A stretch of DNA of 61,440 nucleotides from Rhodospirillales bacterium. Its GTDB lineage: Bacteria > Pseudomonadota > Alphaproteobacteria > Rhodospirillales > Defluviicoccaceae. Below, piece by piece: positions 31,869 through 41,331 of this stretch. Numbering within the stretch: the first letter of the stretch is position 1; every line of letters starts with the position of its first letter. The notes beneath the pieces are model-generated. The model searched no databases. It saw nothing but the letters and a program-made list of their open reading frames with translations, and was not told the DNA's origin. Made by a program: the position numbers and the translations under genes. The stretch lies in contig JAEULH010000058.1 of NCBI GenBank assembly GCA_016793925.1, positions 1 to 61,440 on the forward strand, written 5' to 3'.

Positions 31869-33188
31869 TCAGGCCTTGACGAAGACGCGGACCTCGCCCG
31901 GCTTGAGCGCGATCTCCTCGCCGGGCGCAAATCCGCCGTCGTCCCGGCCCGGAGTGATCTCGCGACCGCCGGTGATATCCTGGTCCAGGTTCTCGATGCG
32001 GGCGGTCACGTCCTGCTCGTGGTCGCTGTTCAGAAAGCTCACCGACCAGTCGTCCCCGCGCAGCCGCCGGCGCAACAGGCAGACAACGCGATCATCGCTC
32101 ATGAAGATGCGCTTCTGCGGGCCTTCCTCATTCAGCACCGGAACGGCGGCCCTCATCCGGTTGACCTCGCCGATAAAGGCAGAGATGTCGAAGATCGGCT
32201 CCTCCCAGTCGTTGGGCCGCGTTTCGACCACGTGCAGCCTCTTGCGAAAGCCGTACTCGAAACCGATCGGGATCATCACGCCGGTCGAAAACACGGCCGC
32301 AAACAGGTAGGCCTGCTTGCAACGCCATTCGAGCGCATCGCGATCCGTCACGCCGGCAGCTTCCAGCTCCGCAACCAGCCGTTCGGTATCGTGGGTTTCG
32401 GGAAACGCGATCGAGGGCGCGATCGTCCGGAACTTCTCGTACTGCTCGAGGAGCCATTCCTGGCGGTAATCCCACCACTTCGAGCTGTTGAAGAGATAGT
32501 CGAAGCCGGCGCCGCGCAGTTCGAGCACCTGCTCCATCATCGAGCCCAGGTTCTCCGAGGCGAACTCCACGCCGTCGTCGACCTTGCGCCCGGCATCAAT
32601 CAAGGCCCGCCACACCGCATTCGGCACCTTGTAGGCGGCGTCGCAGCGGAAGCCGCGAAAGCCGAGGGACATGGAGTGGCGCACCAGCTCGGCAAAGTAG
32701 TCGATAATCTCCTGACGCTGCGGTCGCTCGCTCCAGTCGATCTCGGCCAGATCACCCCACACCGTTTTCTCGCCCGAACCGCCCGGGTCGAGCGCGAACG
32801 GCGCCGCCAGCGAGCCGTCCGGCTCGCGGACAAACCACTCGGGATGCTCGTCGGCGAGGACGGAGTCGTTGCCGGTGTGATTGATGACAAGGTCCATCAT
32901 CACGCGAATGCCGCGCTTCTCGGCCTCCTTGAGGAAGCCGGCGATCAGCTTGTCGGCCGCCTTCTTCGACCTTCCCTGAAAGACCGGGTTGAGGGCGTAG
33001 TAGTCCTTGACCGCGTAGAGACTGCCCGAGCCGCCGGGACGATGAATCGGATTGAGAAAGATCCAGTCGAAGCCCATCCCGGCAATCCGGTCGAGCTGCT
33101 TCGTCCAGGCGTCAACCGACCCGACGAGGGTCGGGAACAGGTTGTAAATCCGCGGTCCCTCAGCCAATGCGTCCTCCTGATAAGGCAT
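31869..33188 (-). CDS. Stand-alone GH13 (alpha-amylase family) protein
   Basis: A 439-residue GH13 protein lying between the glycosyltransferase and glgE. It starts straight at the barrel (IYNLFPTLVGSVDAWTKQLD) with no N-terminal beta module or signal peptide, so it is cytoplasmic. Barrel motifs are VMMDLVINHTGNDS, the nucleophile Asp in FRGFRCDAAYKVPNAVW, Glu in EFASENLGSMMEQ and His-Asp in FPETHDTERLV; the catalytic triad looks complete. It has a short C-terminal beta domain (ALKPGEVRVFVKA). Substrate is unknown; by context it may trim or transfer on short glucans made by GlgE/GlgM. Confidence 0.85.
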   Translation of the reverse strand: MPYQEDALAEGPRIYNLFPTLVGSVDAWTKQLDRIAGMGFDWIFLNPIHRPGGSGSLYAVKDYYALNPVFQGRSKKAADKLIAGFLKEAEKRGIRVMMDLVINHTGNDSVLADEHPEWFVREPDGSLAAPFALDPGGSGEKTVWGDLAEIDWSERPQRQEIIDYFAELVRHSMSLGFRGFRCDAAYKVPNAVWRALIDAGRKVDDGVEFASENLGSMMEQVLELRGAGFDYLFNSSKWWDYRQEWLLEQYEKFRTIAPSIAFPETHDTERLVAELEAAGVTDRDALEWRCKQAYLFAAVFSTGVMIPIGFEYGFRKRLHVVETRPNDWEEPIFDISAFIGEVNRMRAAVPVLNEEGPQKRIFMSDDRVVCLLRRRLRGDDWSVSFLNSDHEQDVTARIENLDQDITGGREITPGRDDGGFAPGEEIALKPGEVRVFVKA

Positions 33189-33236
33189 GTTCTGAATGTC
33201 GCGGGAAGATATGCGGCAGCCGCCGCCGCGAACTTA

Positions 33237-34460
33237 TCAAAGGTTGCGGCCGGGCGCGCCCACGACCTCTTCGTAGAGCGAGAAGGTTTGCTCGGCGATG
33301 CTCTTCCAGCTGTAATGCTCAAGCACCCGCTTGCGCCCGGCCTCGCCCATCTGCCGGGCAAGTTGCGGATCGAGACCGAGGCGGTTGATCGCCGCGGCCA
33401 GAGCCTTGGCGAAGGCCTCGCCGTCGGTCGGATCGTGCGGCGGATTGGCGGCGAGATGGGGATCGATGATCAGCCCGGTCTCGCCATCGACGACCACCTC
33501 CGGAATGCCGCCGACGGCGCTGCCAACAACCGGCGTTCCGCAGGCCATCGCCTCGAGATTGATAATGCCGAAGGGTTCGTAGATCGAGGGACAGCAGAAG
33601 ACCGCGGCCTGGCTGTACAGGACGATGACCGCATCGCGATCGACCATGCCGGGGATCCAGTGGATCCCGCGCCGGCGCGCCTTGAGCTCCGCGACCATGC
33701 CCTCGAGTTCGGCCTGCAGCTCCGGCGTATCCGATTCCCCGGCGCAAAGCACGATCTGCAGGCTCGGGTCGATGTCCTCGATGGCGCGGAGGAAGTAGTA
33801 CAGCCCCTTTTGTCGCGTCATCCGCCCGACGAACAGAACGTAAGGACTGTCGTAGTCGATGCCGAAACGGGACAGCACATCGGCGCCGCCTTCCGGCTTG
33901 TACTCCTCCGTGTCGATGCCGTTGGCGATGATCCTGATCCGGCTTTCGTCGATGTCGAACAGGCGGAGGAGGTCGTCGCGGGTGCTCTTCGAGACGGCGA
34001 TGACGGCGTCGGCCATCTCGAGCGTGGTCTTTTCGATCCAGCTCGACAGGTCATAGCCGCGACCGATCTGCTCGCGCTTCCACGGCCGCAGCGGCTCGAG
34101 CGAGTGGACGGTGACCACCAGGGGCAGGCCATACAGGAGCTTGGCCAGGATCCCGCCGAAATGGGCGTACCAGGTGTGGCAGTGCACGATGTCGGCGTCG
34201 ATGCCCTGCCCATTGAAGGCGAGGCAGGTCGCCAGCGCCCGCAGCGGCGAGATCAGCGGAACCGGGCAGCCGGAGAACTGGCCGCCGTCGACCTTGGTGC
34301 CGCGCACGGTGAGGTTGCCCCTCACGAAGGACTGGTCGTGGAAGCTGCGCACTTCGATGGGCGTCAGTTTCGCCAGTTCTCGGGAGAGATACTCGACATG
34401 GACCCCGGCGCCGCCATAGATGTTGGGCGGATATTCGTTGGTCATGAACAGGATGCGCAT
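33237..34460 (-). CDS. GlgM/GlgA-type glycosyltransferase (GT4)
   Basis: A 407-residue GT-B glycosyltransferase like the short actinobacterial-type glycogen synthase, now known as GlgM, which makes maltose-1-phosphate from ADP-glucose and glucose-1-phosphate. Features: MRILFMTNEYPPNIYGGAGV, HCHTWYAHFGG, VLFVGRMTRQKGLYYFL, and the E-x7-E motif in IYEPFGIINLEAMACGTPVV. It is shorter than classic GlgA (about 480 residues). The ATG at 34460 starts the conserved block. It is the first gene of the set containing glgE, which favours the GlgM role; ordinary glycogen synthase activity is the alternative. Confidence 0.88.
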   Translation of the reverse strand: MRILFMTNEYPPNIYGGAGVHVEYLSRELAKLTPIEVRSFHDQSFVRGNLTVRGTKVDGGQFSGCPVPLISPLRALATCLAFNGQGIDADIVHCHTWYAHFGGILAKLLYGLPLVVTVHSLEPLRPWKREQIGRGYDLSSWIEKTTLEMADAVIAVSKSTRDDLLRLFDIDESRIRIIANGIDTEEYKPEGGADVLSRFGIDYDSPYVLFVGRMTRQKGLYYFLRAIEDIDPSLQIVLCAGESDTPELQAELEGMVAELKARRRGIHWIPGMVDRDAVIVLYSQAAVFCCPSIYEPFGIINLEAMACGTPVVGSAVGGIPEVVVDGETGLIIDPHLAANPPHDPTDGEAFAKALAAAINRLGLDPQLARQMGEAGRKRVLEHYSWKSIAEQTFSLYEEVVGAPGRNL

Positions 34461-34498
34461 CGATTCCGGGCTCCGGGGCGACGGGTTGGCTCCGCCGT

Positions 34499-34526
34499 GT
34501 TCTAACCGATAGCGGAAGCACGTCAA
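34499..34526 (-). promoter_or_regulatory. Sigma70-type promoter for the glycosyltransferase-glgE set
   Basis: Read on the minus strand, TTGACG (34526-34521) and TAGAAC (34504-34499) are 16 bases apart, with 5 of 6 and 4 of 6 consensus matches. Transcription would start near 34492, giving a leader of about 30 bases before the ATG at 34460. It lies in a locally AT-richer stretch. Confidence 0.45.
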
Positions 34527-34631
34527 TTCCAATCGAAGCCGAGCGCAGGCCGCTCCCGCTGCGGTTGTTCGCCGGCAGGCCGGCGCGGTGTCGCGGAGGG
34601 GGCCGGGTGGACGCGCCTGCCCGATCCGGCC

Positions 34632-35126
34632 TCAGGCCGGTTCGCCCTCCTCTGGGGCGCGGAACTTGAGCAGGGTGCCGAGGTCGAATTCGCCGTGGGA
34701 CTCGGCAGCGGCGTCGGCCACCTTGCTGCCCTCGACATGGGGCCGGTAGTCCATGTCCTGCAACAGGATGTGGTGGTTCAGCCAGCCGACCAGAAACGTC
34801 AGGATTTCGTTGCGACCCAGGTCGGGATCGCCGCGGCGGTAGCGCCGTTGCAACTCCTGAACTTCGCGGGTCAGCGCCCGGTGCTCTTCGTGATGGGTCC
34901 CCAAATTAGGGTAGCCGCAGGCGCGCATGACTTTTTCTTCGCGCTCGAAGTGGAACACCGTGTAGGCGATAAGAATGGCCAGGACCTCGGGAAGGACCCG
35001 ATTGCGTGTCGTCTCGTCTTCTCCGGCTTCGTCGATCCGGTTGATCAGGCCGATGAGGATCTGATGGTCTCGGTCGAGACGCGCGACACCGACGCTCATC
35101 GCCTCCGACCACCGAATGGACGCCAT
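34632..35126 (-). CDS. Bacteriohemerythrin
   Basis: A 164-residue O2-binding di-iron protein. The ligand set is visible in order: His21 in LDRDHQILIGLINRID, then TVFHFEREEKVM, THHEEHRAL, and LNHHILLQDMDYRPH. The core ends near residue 130 and about 30 extra residues follow (SKVADAAAESHGEFDLGTL). Bacteriohemerythrins buffer or deliver oxygen, or sense it when fused to signalling domains; this one is stand-alone. It lies between the glucan genes and the polyamine transporter, both also on the minus strand. Confidence 0.93.
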   Translation of the reverse strand: MASIRWSEAMSVGVARLDRDHQILIGLINRIDEAGEDETTRNRVLPEVLAILIAYTVFHFEREEKVMRACGYPNLGTHHEEHRALTREVQELQRRYRRGDPDLGRNEILTFLVGWLNHHILLQDMDYRPHVEGSKVADAAAESHGEFDLGTLLKFRAPEEGEPA

Positions 35127-35211
35127 CTCATTTCCCTCGCAAACCAGCCGCTATCCTACAATACGCAGCAACGCGGACGATTTGGCAAGACCGGAGTATG
35201 CGCGTTCTGCG

Positions 35212-36015
35212 TTACGTCGCCGCACGGCGCCGCGCCGCAATCTGCCGCTTTTGCATCAGCGAGGCGACGATCACGCCCACGGTGACCAGCGCGATCAGCA
35301 CCGTCGAGATGGCGTTGATTTCGGGGGTGACGCCGAGACGAACCTGGCTGTAGATGCGCATCGGCAGGGTCGTCGCGCCCGGTCCGGTGGTGAAACTCGC
35401 CACGACCAGATCGTCGAGCGACAGGGTGAAGGCCAGCAGCCAGCCCGACGCGAGCGCCGGCGCTATGATCGGCAAGGTGATGACGAAAAAGGTCTTCGCC
35501 GGGGTCGCGCCGAGGTCCATGGCCGCCTCCTCGAGCACCGCGTCGAAGGTCAACAGCCGCGACTGGACGACGACGGCGACGTAGGCTGCGGAAAACGTCG
35601 CATGCGCCACGGTCACGGTCCAGAATCCGCGGTCCCAGTCGATACTGACGAACAGCAGCAGGAGCGACAGGCCGGTGATCACCTCGGGCATGACCAGCGG
35701 CGCGTAGATCATCGCCGAGAACGGCGTGCGTCCGCGAAAGGTTGCAAACCGGGTCAGGCTGACGCCGGCGAGGGTACCGACCACGAGCGCGACGGTGGCC
35801 GAAGTGAGCGCGATCCGCAACGTCATCCAGGCGGCGTCAAGGAGTTGGCGATTGGCGAGAAGCTCCACGTACCACTTCAGGGAGAAGCCGCCCCAGACCG
35901 TCACCAGCCGGGAGGCGTTGAAGGAAAAAACGATCAGGATCAGAATCGGCAGGTAGAGGAAGGCGAACCCCAGGGTCAGCGCGGTGACGGTGACGGGGGT
36001 GAAGCCCGGCCTCAT
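35212..36015 (-). CDS. potC: Polyamine ABC transporter permease PotC/PotI
   Basis: A 267-residue inner-membrane permease with about six helices. The binding-protein-dependent transport signature EEAAMDLGATPAKTFFVITLP marks the cytoplasmic loop that contacts PotA. SLDDLVVASFTTGPGATTLP is typical of PotC/PotI. Its ATG at 36015 overlaps the potB stop (ATGA), so it is the last gene of the potF-A-B-C operon. The reading frame is open far upstream through potB, which is not real extension. Confidence 0.95.
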   Translation of the reverse strand: MRPGFTPVTVTALTLGFAFLYLPILILIVFSFNASRLVTVWGGFSLKWYVELLANRQLLDAAWMTLRIALTSATVALVVGTLAGVSLTRFATFRGRTPFSAMIYAPLVMPEVITGLSLLLLFVSIDWDRGFWTVTVAHATFSAAYVAVVVQSRLLTFDAVLEEAAMDLGATPAKTFFVITLPIIAPALASGWLLAFTLSLDDLVVASFTTGPGATTLPMRIYSQVRLGVTPEINAISTVLIALVTVGVIVASLMQKRQIAARRRAAT

Positions 36016-37061
36016 GCTCTTCCGGCCTCCGTCTCGAGCTTCCCAGAGGCCCGCTGCTGATGGCGCTGGAACAGCAAGATGGGAACGACGAGGCCGAGAA
36101 GCAGGAGGACGGCGACCGCGCTGGCGAGCGGCCAGTCGCGGTTGTTGAAGAATTCCAGCCACAGGGTTTGCCCGATCATCAGGGTCTCGGAGCCGCCGAG
36201 AAGATCGGGGATGACGAACTCGCCGACGGCCGGGATGAAGACCAGCAGGCAACCGGCGACGATCCCGGGCAGCGCGATCGGCGCCGTGACCAGCCAGAAG
36301 GCCCTGACCGGGCGGCAGCCGAGATCGATGGCGGCTTCGACCAGGCTTACGTCCATCTTGTCGAAGCTGGCGTAAATCGGCAGGACCATGAACGGCAGGT
36401 ACGAATAGACGATCCCGATGTAGACGGCGGTGTCGGTGTTCAGGATCGTCAGCGGCTGGTCGATGATCCCGACGGCGAGGAGCGCTGCGTTGAGCAGGCC
36501 GTCGTGCTTGAGAATGCCGATCCAGGCATAGACGCGGATCAGAAACGAGGTCCAGAACGGCAGGATCACCATCATGACCAGGGCCAGCCGCCATCGGTCC
36601 GGCGCCTTCGCCAGGCCATAGGCCATCGGCAGAGCCACCGCCAGCGTCAGCAGGGTCGCGATTGCGGCAATCCTCAGGGAGTTGGCGTAGGCCTTGATGT
36701 ACAGCGTATCGCTCCACAGCAGGCCGTAGTTGCCGAGGTTGAGGCGGATATTGAGGACCGAGGCGTCGAAGTCGCGGACCAGCGTGAACAGCGGGGCGTA
36801 GGGCGGCTGCGCCAGCACGACTTCCGAGAAGCTGAGTTTCAGCGTGATCAGGAACGGGACGAAAAAGAAAAGCGCGAACCACAGGTACGGCGTCGCGATG
36901 ACCAGCGCACGGCCATGGCGCTCGAACCAGCCGCCGAGGCGCGCTGCGATCGCCCACGGCGAGCGCGGCGGCAGGCCGCGATCGAGCATCTCGAGCGCTC
37001 CCGGCCCACGGCCTGGCGAGATCAGGCCAGGCGGCGGCGAGCGGCCCTGCTTGTCGCTCAT
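36012..37061 (-). CDS. potB: Polyamine ABC transporter permease PotB/PotH
   Basis: A 349-residue permease. The N-terminal 50 residues are cytoplasmic and basic/Pro-rich, longer than in E. coli PotB but similar to PotH-like proteins. Membrane segments begin ATPYLWFALFFFVPFLITL. The EAA loop is VEAAIDLGCRPVRAFWLVTAP, followed by PAVGEFVIPDLLGGSETLM. The ATG at 37061 overlaps the potA stop by 4 bases; an upstream in-frame ATG at 37094 lies inside potA. Confidence 0.95.
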   Translation of the reverse strand: MSDKQGRSPPPGLISPGRGPGALEMLDRGLPPRSPWAIAARLGGWFERHGRALVIATPYLWFALFFFVPFLITLKLSFSEVVLAQPPYAPLFTLVRDFDASVLNIRLNLGNYGLLWSDTLYIKAYANSLRIAAIATLLTLAVALPMAYGLAKAPDRWRLALVMMVILPFWTSFLIRVYAWIGILKHDGLLNAALLAVGIIDQPLTILNTDTAVYIGIVYSYLPFMVLPIYASFDKMDVSLVEAAIDLGCRPVRAFWLVTAPIALPGIVAGCLLVFIPAVGEFVIPDLLGGSETLMIGQTLWLEFFNNRDWPLASAVAVLLLLGLVVPILLFQRHQQRASGKLETEAGRA

Positions 37062-38209
37062 GACAGCAGGATGACGCTGGCGGCCGGCGACCACGACAGC
37101 CAGACGCGATCGTCCCAGGTGATCGGCCGCTCGACCAGGCGCGTGCGGTTGGCCGCGGTCACCTTGACCTTCTCGCCGTTATCGAGGCGGACGTGGTAGA
37201 CGGAGATGTTGCCGAGGTAGCCGATATCGAACACGACCCCGGACATGCAGTTCACCGCCGTGTCGGCCGGCGGCGTTTTGGCGATCTCGATCTTCTCGGG
37301 GCGGATCGCCGCCCAGGCGAGCTGGCCCGGCGCCGCCTCGACCGCGCGTTCGGCGGCGATGTTACAGCCGCCGCCTGCCGGATGCATGATGGTGTGGTCC
37401 CTGCCGGCCTCGACGACACGGCCCTCGAAGACGTTGACCTCGCCGATGAACTCGGCGACGTAGAGCGAATTTGGATATTCGTAAACTTCGCCCGGCGCGC
37501 CGATCTGCACCGTCCGGCCGCGGTCCATGACCGCGATGCGCGTCGAAACCGTCATCGCCTCGTCCTGGTCGTGGGTGACGATAACGAAGGTGATGCCGAG
37601 CTGCTCCTGGATGTTGACCAGCTCGAACTGGGTCTGCTCGCGCAGCTTGCGGTCGAGAGCGCCCAGGGGCTCGTCGAGCAGAAGCACCTTGGGCTTCTTG
37701 ATCAGCGCCCTGGCCAGGGCGACCCGCTGGCGCTGACCGCCGGACAACTGGTGCGGCCGGCGCCGGGCGAAATCCGTCATCTGCACCAGGCGCAGCATGT
37801 CGTCGACCCGCTCGCGGATCTGCCGGCGCGACACCCGCTCCTGGCGCAGGCCGAAGCCGATGTTGTCCTCGACGTTCATGTGCGGAAAGAGCGCGTAGGA
37901 CTGGAACATCATGTTGACCGGGCGGCGATACGGCGGCACCTCGGACATGTCGACGCCGTCGATTTCAATGCTTCCGGACGTCGGCTTTTCGAAACCGGCG
38001 AGGAGACGGAGCAGGGTCGTCTTACCGCAACCGGACGGGCCCAGCAGCGAGAAGAACTCGCGCGCGTAGATGTCGATCCAGACATCATCGAGAGCGACGA
38101 AGTTGTCGAAGGTCTTGACCACGTCGCGGATGCGGATCAGGGGCGCGGCGTCCGGATCGTTCCAGGGCTCGAGCGGCACGACGGCATTTGCGACCGGATC
38201 GTCGATCAT
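37058..38209 (-). CDS. potA: Polyamine ABC transporter ATPase PotA/PotG
   Basis: A 383-residue ABC ATPase. Walker A is LLGPSGCGKTTLLRLLAG, the Q-loop lies in NMMFQSYALFPHM, the signature is LSGGQRQRVALARALI and Walker B is VLLLDEPLGALD, followed by the VTHDQDEAMT switch. The C-terminal 130 residues are a TOBE/regulatory domain. It powers import of putrescine or spermidine through PotB and PotC. It is 28 bases from the binding-protein gene. Confidence 0.96.
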   Translation of the reverse strand: MIDDPVANAVVPLEPWNDPDAAPLIRIRDVVKTFDNFVALDDVWIDIYAREFFSLLGPSGCGKTTLLRLLAGFEKPTSGSIEIDGVDMSEVPPYRRPVNMMFQSYALFPHMNVEDNIGFGLRQERVSRRQIRERVDDMLRLVQMTDFARRRPHQLSGGQRQRVALARALIKKPKVLLLDEPLGALDRKLREQTQFELVNIQEQLGITFVIVTHDQDEAMTVSTRIAVMDRGRTVQIGAPGEVYEYPNSLYVAEFIGEVNVFEGRVVEAGRDHTIMHPAGGGCNIAAERAVEAAPGQLAWAAIRPEKIEIAKTPPADTAVNCMSGVVFDIGYLGNISVYHVRLDNGEKVKVTAANRTRLVERPITWDDRVWLSWSPAASVILLS

Positions 38210-38237
38210 GCTCCCGCCCCCGCGCCGTGGCGACGCC

Positions 38238-39338
38238 TCAGGCGCCGGTCAGCACCTTCTGCCACAGTCTGGTGAGGATCCGCTGGGTGCGCTGGTCGTT
38301 GGGGCTGACAACGAACAGGCGATCCTTCACCTCCGGCGGCGGATAGATCATGGGGTTGTTCGCGATTTCCGGGTCGATCAGCGGCAGCGAGGCCGGCACC
38401 GCGTTCGGGTAGGTCACAAAGTTGGTGATCCGGGCGATCATCTCGGGCTTGAGGATGTAATCGACGAGGGCGCGGGCGTTCTGCGGGTGCGGCGCGTCCT
38501 TCGGGATCGCCATCATGTCGAACCACATCTGCGCGCCTTCCTTCGGGATCACGTATTCGATATCGAACGCCTTGCCGGCCTCCTTGGCCCGGCTGGCGGC
38601 GATGCCGGCGTCCCCGGACCACATCACCGCAAGACAGATGTCGCCGTTGGCCAGGGCGTTGATGGTCTCCGAGGAATGGAACTTGCGGATGTACGGTCGC
38701 ACCGCCATCAGCACGTTCTCGGCCTTGGCGATGACCTCCGGATCCTTGGAGTCCGGATCTTCGCCGATATAGTTCAGCGCCGCCGGGATCATTTCATCGG
38801 GCGCGTTGAGCATGTAGATGCCGCAGTCGGCGAAGCGCTTCACGACCTCCGGATCGAAGATCATCCGCCACGAGTCGACCGGCGCATCGGCCATGCGCGC
38901 GCGGATCATCTGCTCGTTGTAGGCGATGCCGCTCGTCCCCCACAGATAGATCGCGGCGTGCGCATTGCCCGGGTCGAAGCGCGCGACCCGCTGCATCATC
39001 TTCTCGTCGAGTTGCTTCCAGTTGCCGATGCGCGCCTGATCGATCTCGGCGAACACGCCGGCCTTGATCTGCCGGGCCAGGAAGTTCGCGCTGGGAAAGA
39101 CCAGGTCATAGCCGGAGTTGCCGGCAAGCAGCTTGGTTTCGAGGACGTCGTTCGAGTCGTAGACGTCGTAGACGACCTTGATCCCGGTATCGCGAGTGAA
39201 GTCGGTCAACACCGTATCGTCGATGTAGTCCGACCAGTTGAAGACGCGGACCACCGGCTCCTCGGCCGCCGGCGTCGGCGCGGGAGCGACAAGCAGAACC
39301 GTCAGCGCGGAAAGGACGGTAACGAACCACCGGATCAT
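38238..39338 (-). CDS. potF: Putrescine-binding periplasmic protein PotF
   Basis: A 366-residue PotD/PotF-type binding protein with a signal peptide (VLSALTVLLVAPAPTPAAE). The mature start VVRVFNWSDYIDDTVLTDF and the blocks YDLVFPSANFLARQIKAG, YLWGTSGIAYN and AVMWSGDAG match PotF-like proteins. The ATG at 39338 follows AAGGAGATCAGC. It heads potF-A-B-C, and is divergent from an outer-membrane efflux gene. Confidence 0.95.
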   Translation of the reverse strand: MIRWFVTVLSALTVLLVAPAPTPAAEEPVVRVFNWSDYIDDTVLTDFTRDTGIKVVYDVYDSNDVLETKLLAGNSGYDLVFPSANFLARQIKAGVFAEIDQARIGNWKQLDEKMMQRVARFDPGNAHAAIYLWGTSGIAYNEQMIRARMADAPVDSWRMIFDPEVVKRFADCGIYMLNAPDEMIPAALNYIGEDPDSKDPEVIAKAENVLMAVRPYIRKFHSSETINALANGDICLAVMWSGDAGIAASRAKEAGKAFDIEYVIPKEGAQMWFDMMAIPKDAPHPQNARALVDYILKPEMIARITNFVTYPNAVPASLPLIDPEIANNPMIYPPPEVKDRLFVVSPNDQRTQRILTRLWQKVLTGA

Positions 39339-39615
39339 GCTGATCTCCTTCGCCCGATCCCCGACTTGCGATGGCGGCCGGACACTATCGGTTAAGCTCC
39401 CACGCGCCAAGATTGAATGTGCGCCGGCGCGGGCCTCGCCGGCGGCGGAAAGCGGCGATCGTGTTGATCTTGCTTCGGGGCCCGTGTATGGCTGGGGCGT
39501 GCGGGAACGCCGGAAGGCAACTGCCACGCGGGCTGGCCTCCGGATGCTTCGAAACCACGAGCGACTCGGCCATGAGCAGGAAACGCCGGTGCAGGCGAGC
39601 GAGGCGGCCAGCGCG

Positions 39616-41154
39616 ATGACCCAGCGGCCGCGATCGAAGGACCGGCGCTCGTATCATCGAGGCGGCGGGCGCGTAGTCCTGCCGGGGCTCATTGCCGCGG
39701 CGATGACCCTGGGCGCCTGCGCCGTGGGACCGAATTACGCGCCACCGACGATGCGCATGCCGGACCAGTGGAACCAGGATCTGGTGCGCGGCCTCACCGA
39801 CGGCCGAGCGGACATCCGGACGTGGTGGACGCTCCTGAACGATCCCATTCTCGACCGGCTGATCGCGCAGGCGACCCGCGGCAACCTGGATCTGAAGCGG
39901 GCGGTGGGGCGGCTTCTCGAGGCCAGGGCGCAGGTCGGGCTCGCCGGCGGCGAGCAGCTCCCTTCGATCGATGCGCTAGCCGATCTCGAGCACGGACGGC
40001 TGAGCGAAGGCGTCCAGGAAGAGCTGGGCAGCTCCCGTGAGCGAACCAGCACCCTCTACGAAACGGGCTTCGATGCGAGCTGGGAGCTCGACCTCTGGGG
40101 CCGGATCAGCAGGAACGTCGAGTCTGCCGATGCGAACCTGCAGGCGTCGCTCGAGGACTACCGCGACGTGCTCGTTTCGCTCTACGCCGACGTCGCCACG
40201 ACCTACGTCGAGGTCCGAACCCTGCAGGCGCGGATCGACGCGGCAGCCGGCAACGTCGCAACCCAGCAACAGACCTTGAAGCTGGTGCAGGACCGCAAGC
40301 GCGCCGGTCTTGCCTCCGACGTCGAAATCGCCCAGGCGCAGCTCAACCTGGCGACGACCGAGGCGCTGATCCCGCAACTTCGCATCTCGCTGCAGCAAGC
40401 CGCCCATCGTCTCGGCGTCCTCCTTGGGGAACGGCCGACGGCGCTTTACGATATCCTCGCCGACCATACCCGGGTGCCGACCCCGCCCGCGCAGGTCGCG
40501 ATCGGGCTGCCGGCGGAACTTCTCCGCCAGCGCCCCGACATCCGCTCGGCCGAGCGCCAGCTCGCGGCCCAGACGGCGCAAATCGGCGTCGCCACCGCCG
40601 ACCTCTATCCGCGCTTCACCCTGAGCGGCTTTCTCGCCTTCCAGAAGTACGGGCTCAGCAGCTTCTTCAACGGCGACAATATCGGCTACGGATTCGGGCC
40701 GACCGTCATGTGGAACGTCTTCGACGGCGGCAGGATTCGCAGCAACATCGCGATACAGGACGCCCGCGCCGAGCAGGCGCTTTACAATTACGAGCAGACC
40801 GTGCTGACCGGGCTTCGCGAGACGCAGGACGCACTTGTGTCGTACGTCCAGCAGGGCGAGCGCGCCGACATCCTCGCCCGCTCAGTTACTGCGGCGAACG
40901 ACGCCGTCCGCCTGGTCACCTCGCTCTACGTGTCTGGCCTGACCGATTTCCAGAACGTTCAGGACCAGCAGCGCTCCAAGTTCCAACAGGACGATGCGTT
41001 CGCCCAGAGCCAGGGCCTGGTGGTGCAGGACCTGATCGCGCTCTACCGCGCCCTCGGCGGTGGCTGGGCGCGCCCCGACGATCGGCCGCCGGCGGCGACG
41101 CCGATGAAGACCGACGCGAAGCCGGCCGGCGCGGCGAAGGCAGCGGGCGCCTGA
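39616..41154 (+). CDS. NodT/OprM-family outer-membrane efflux lipoprotein
   Basis: A 512-residue outer-membrane factor. A lipoprotein signal ends in LGACAVGPNYAPP, with Cys35 as the lipidated residue. Two homologous helical/beta halves follow, with DLWGRISRNVESADANL, RQRPDIRSAERQLAAQTAQIGVATADLYPRF split across the mid-region, and VSGLTDFQNVQDQQR near the end. A low-complexity Ala/Lys tail closes the protein. It would form a TolC-like channel. No membrane-fusion or RND/ABC pump gene is adjacent. GTG at 39589 is an alternative start. Confidence 0.9.
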   Translation: MTQRPRSKDRRSYHRGGGRVVLPGLIAAAMTLGACAVGPNYAPPTMRMPDQWNQDLVRGLTDGRADIRTWWTLLNDPILDRLIAQATRGNLDLKRAVGRLLEARAQVGLAGGEQLPSIDALADLEHGRLSEGVQEELGSSRERTSTLYETGFDASWELDLWGRISRNVESADANLQASLEDYRDVLVSLYADVATTYVEVRTLQARIDAAAGNVATQQQTLKLVQDRKRAGLASDVEIAQAQLNLATTEALIPQLRISLQQAAHRLGVLLGERPTALYDILADHTRVPTPPAQVAIGLPAELLRQRPDIRSAERQLAAQTAQIGVATADLYPRFTLSGFLAFQKYGLSSFFNGDNIGYGFGPTVMWNVFDGGRIRSNIAIQDARAEQALYNYEQTVLTGLRETQDALVSYVQQGERADILARSVTAANDAVRLVTSLYVSGLTDFQNVQDQQRSKFQQDDAFAQSQGLVVQDLIALYRALGGGWARPDDRPPAATPMKTDAKPAGAAKAAGA

Positions 41155-41331
41155 ACACGCCAGGTGCAGCGCAACCGGGACGAGCGCGGTTCCCGCCCTT
41201 ACTTATAGACGCGCGCACCTGGCGCGCTGACGCAAGAATGTGCTGATTCGGTGGATGCGCCGAGGTATCCTGGGTTGCGCGTCGCTTGCCCCGGACCCGG
41301 CGTCGAGGCCGACCGGGAGCGACCTTTGCGG

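Noticed and set aside
31608..34505. Open frame of about 965 codons on the plus strand across glgE, GH13 and glycosyltransferase genes
   Set aside because: It crosses three well-supported genes and an intergenic gap, with no recognisable domain.
39238..39615. N-terminal extension of the outer-membrane efflux gene into potF
   Set aside because: The lipoprotein signal starts at 39616 and the upstream frame overlaps the potF signal-peptide coding region on the other strand.
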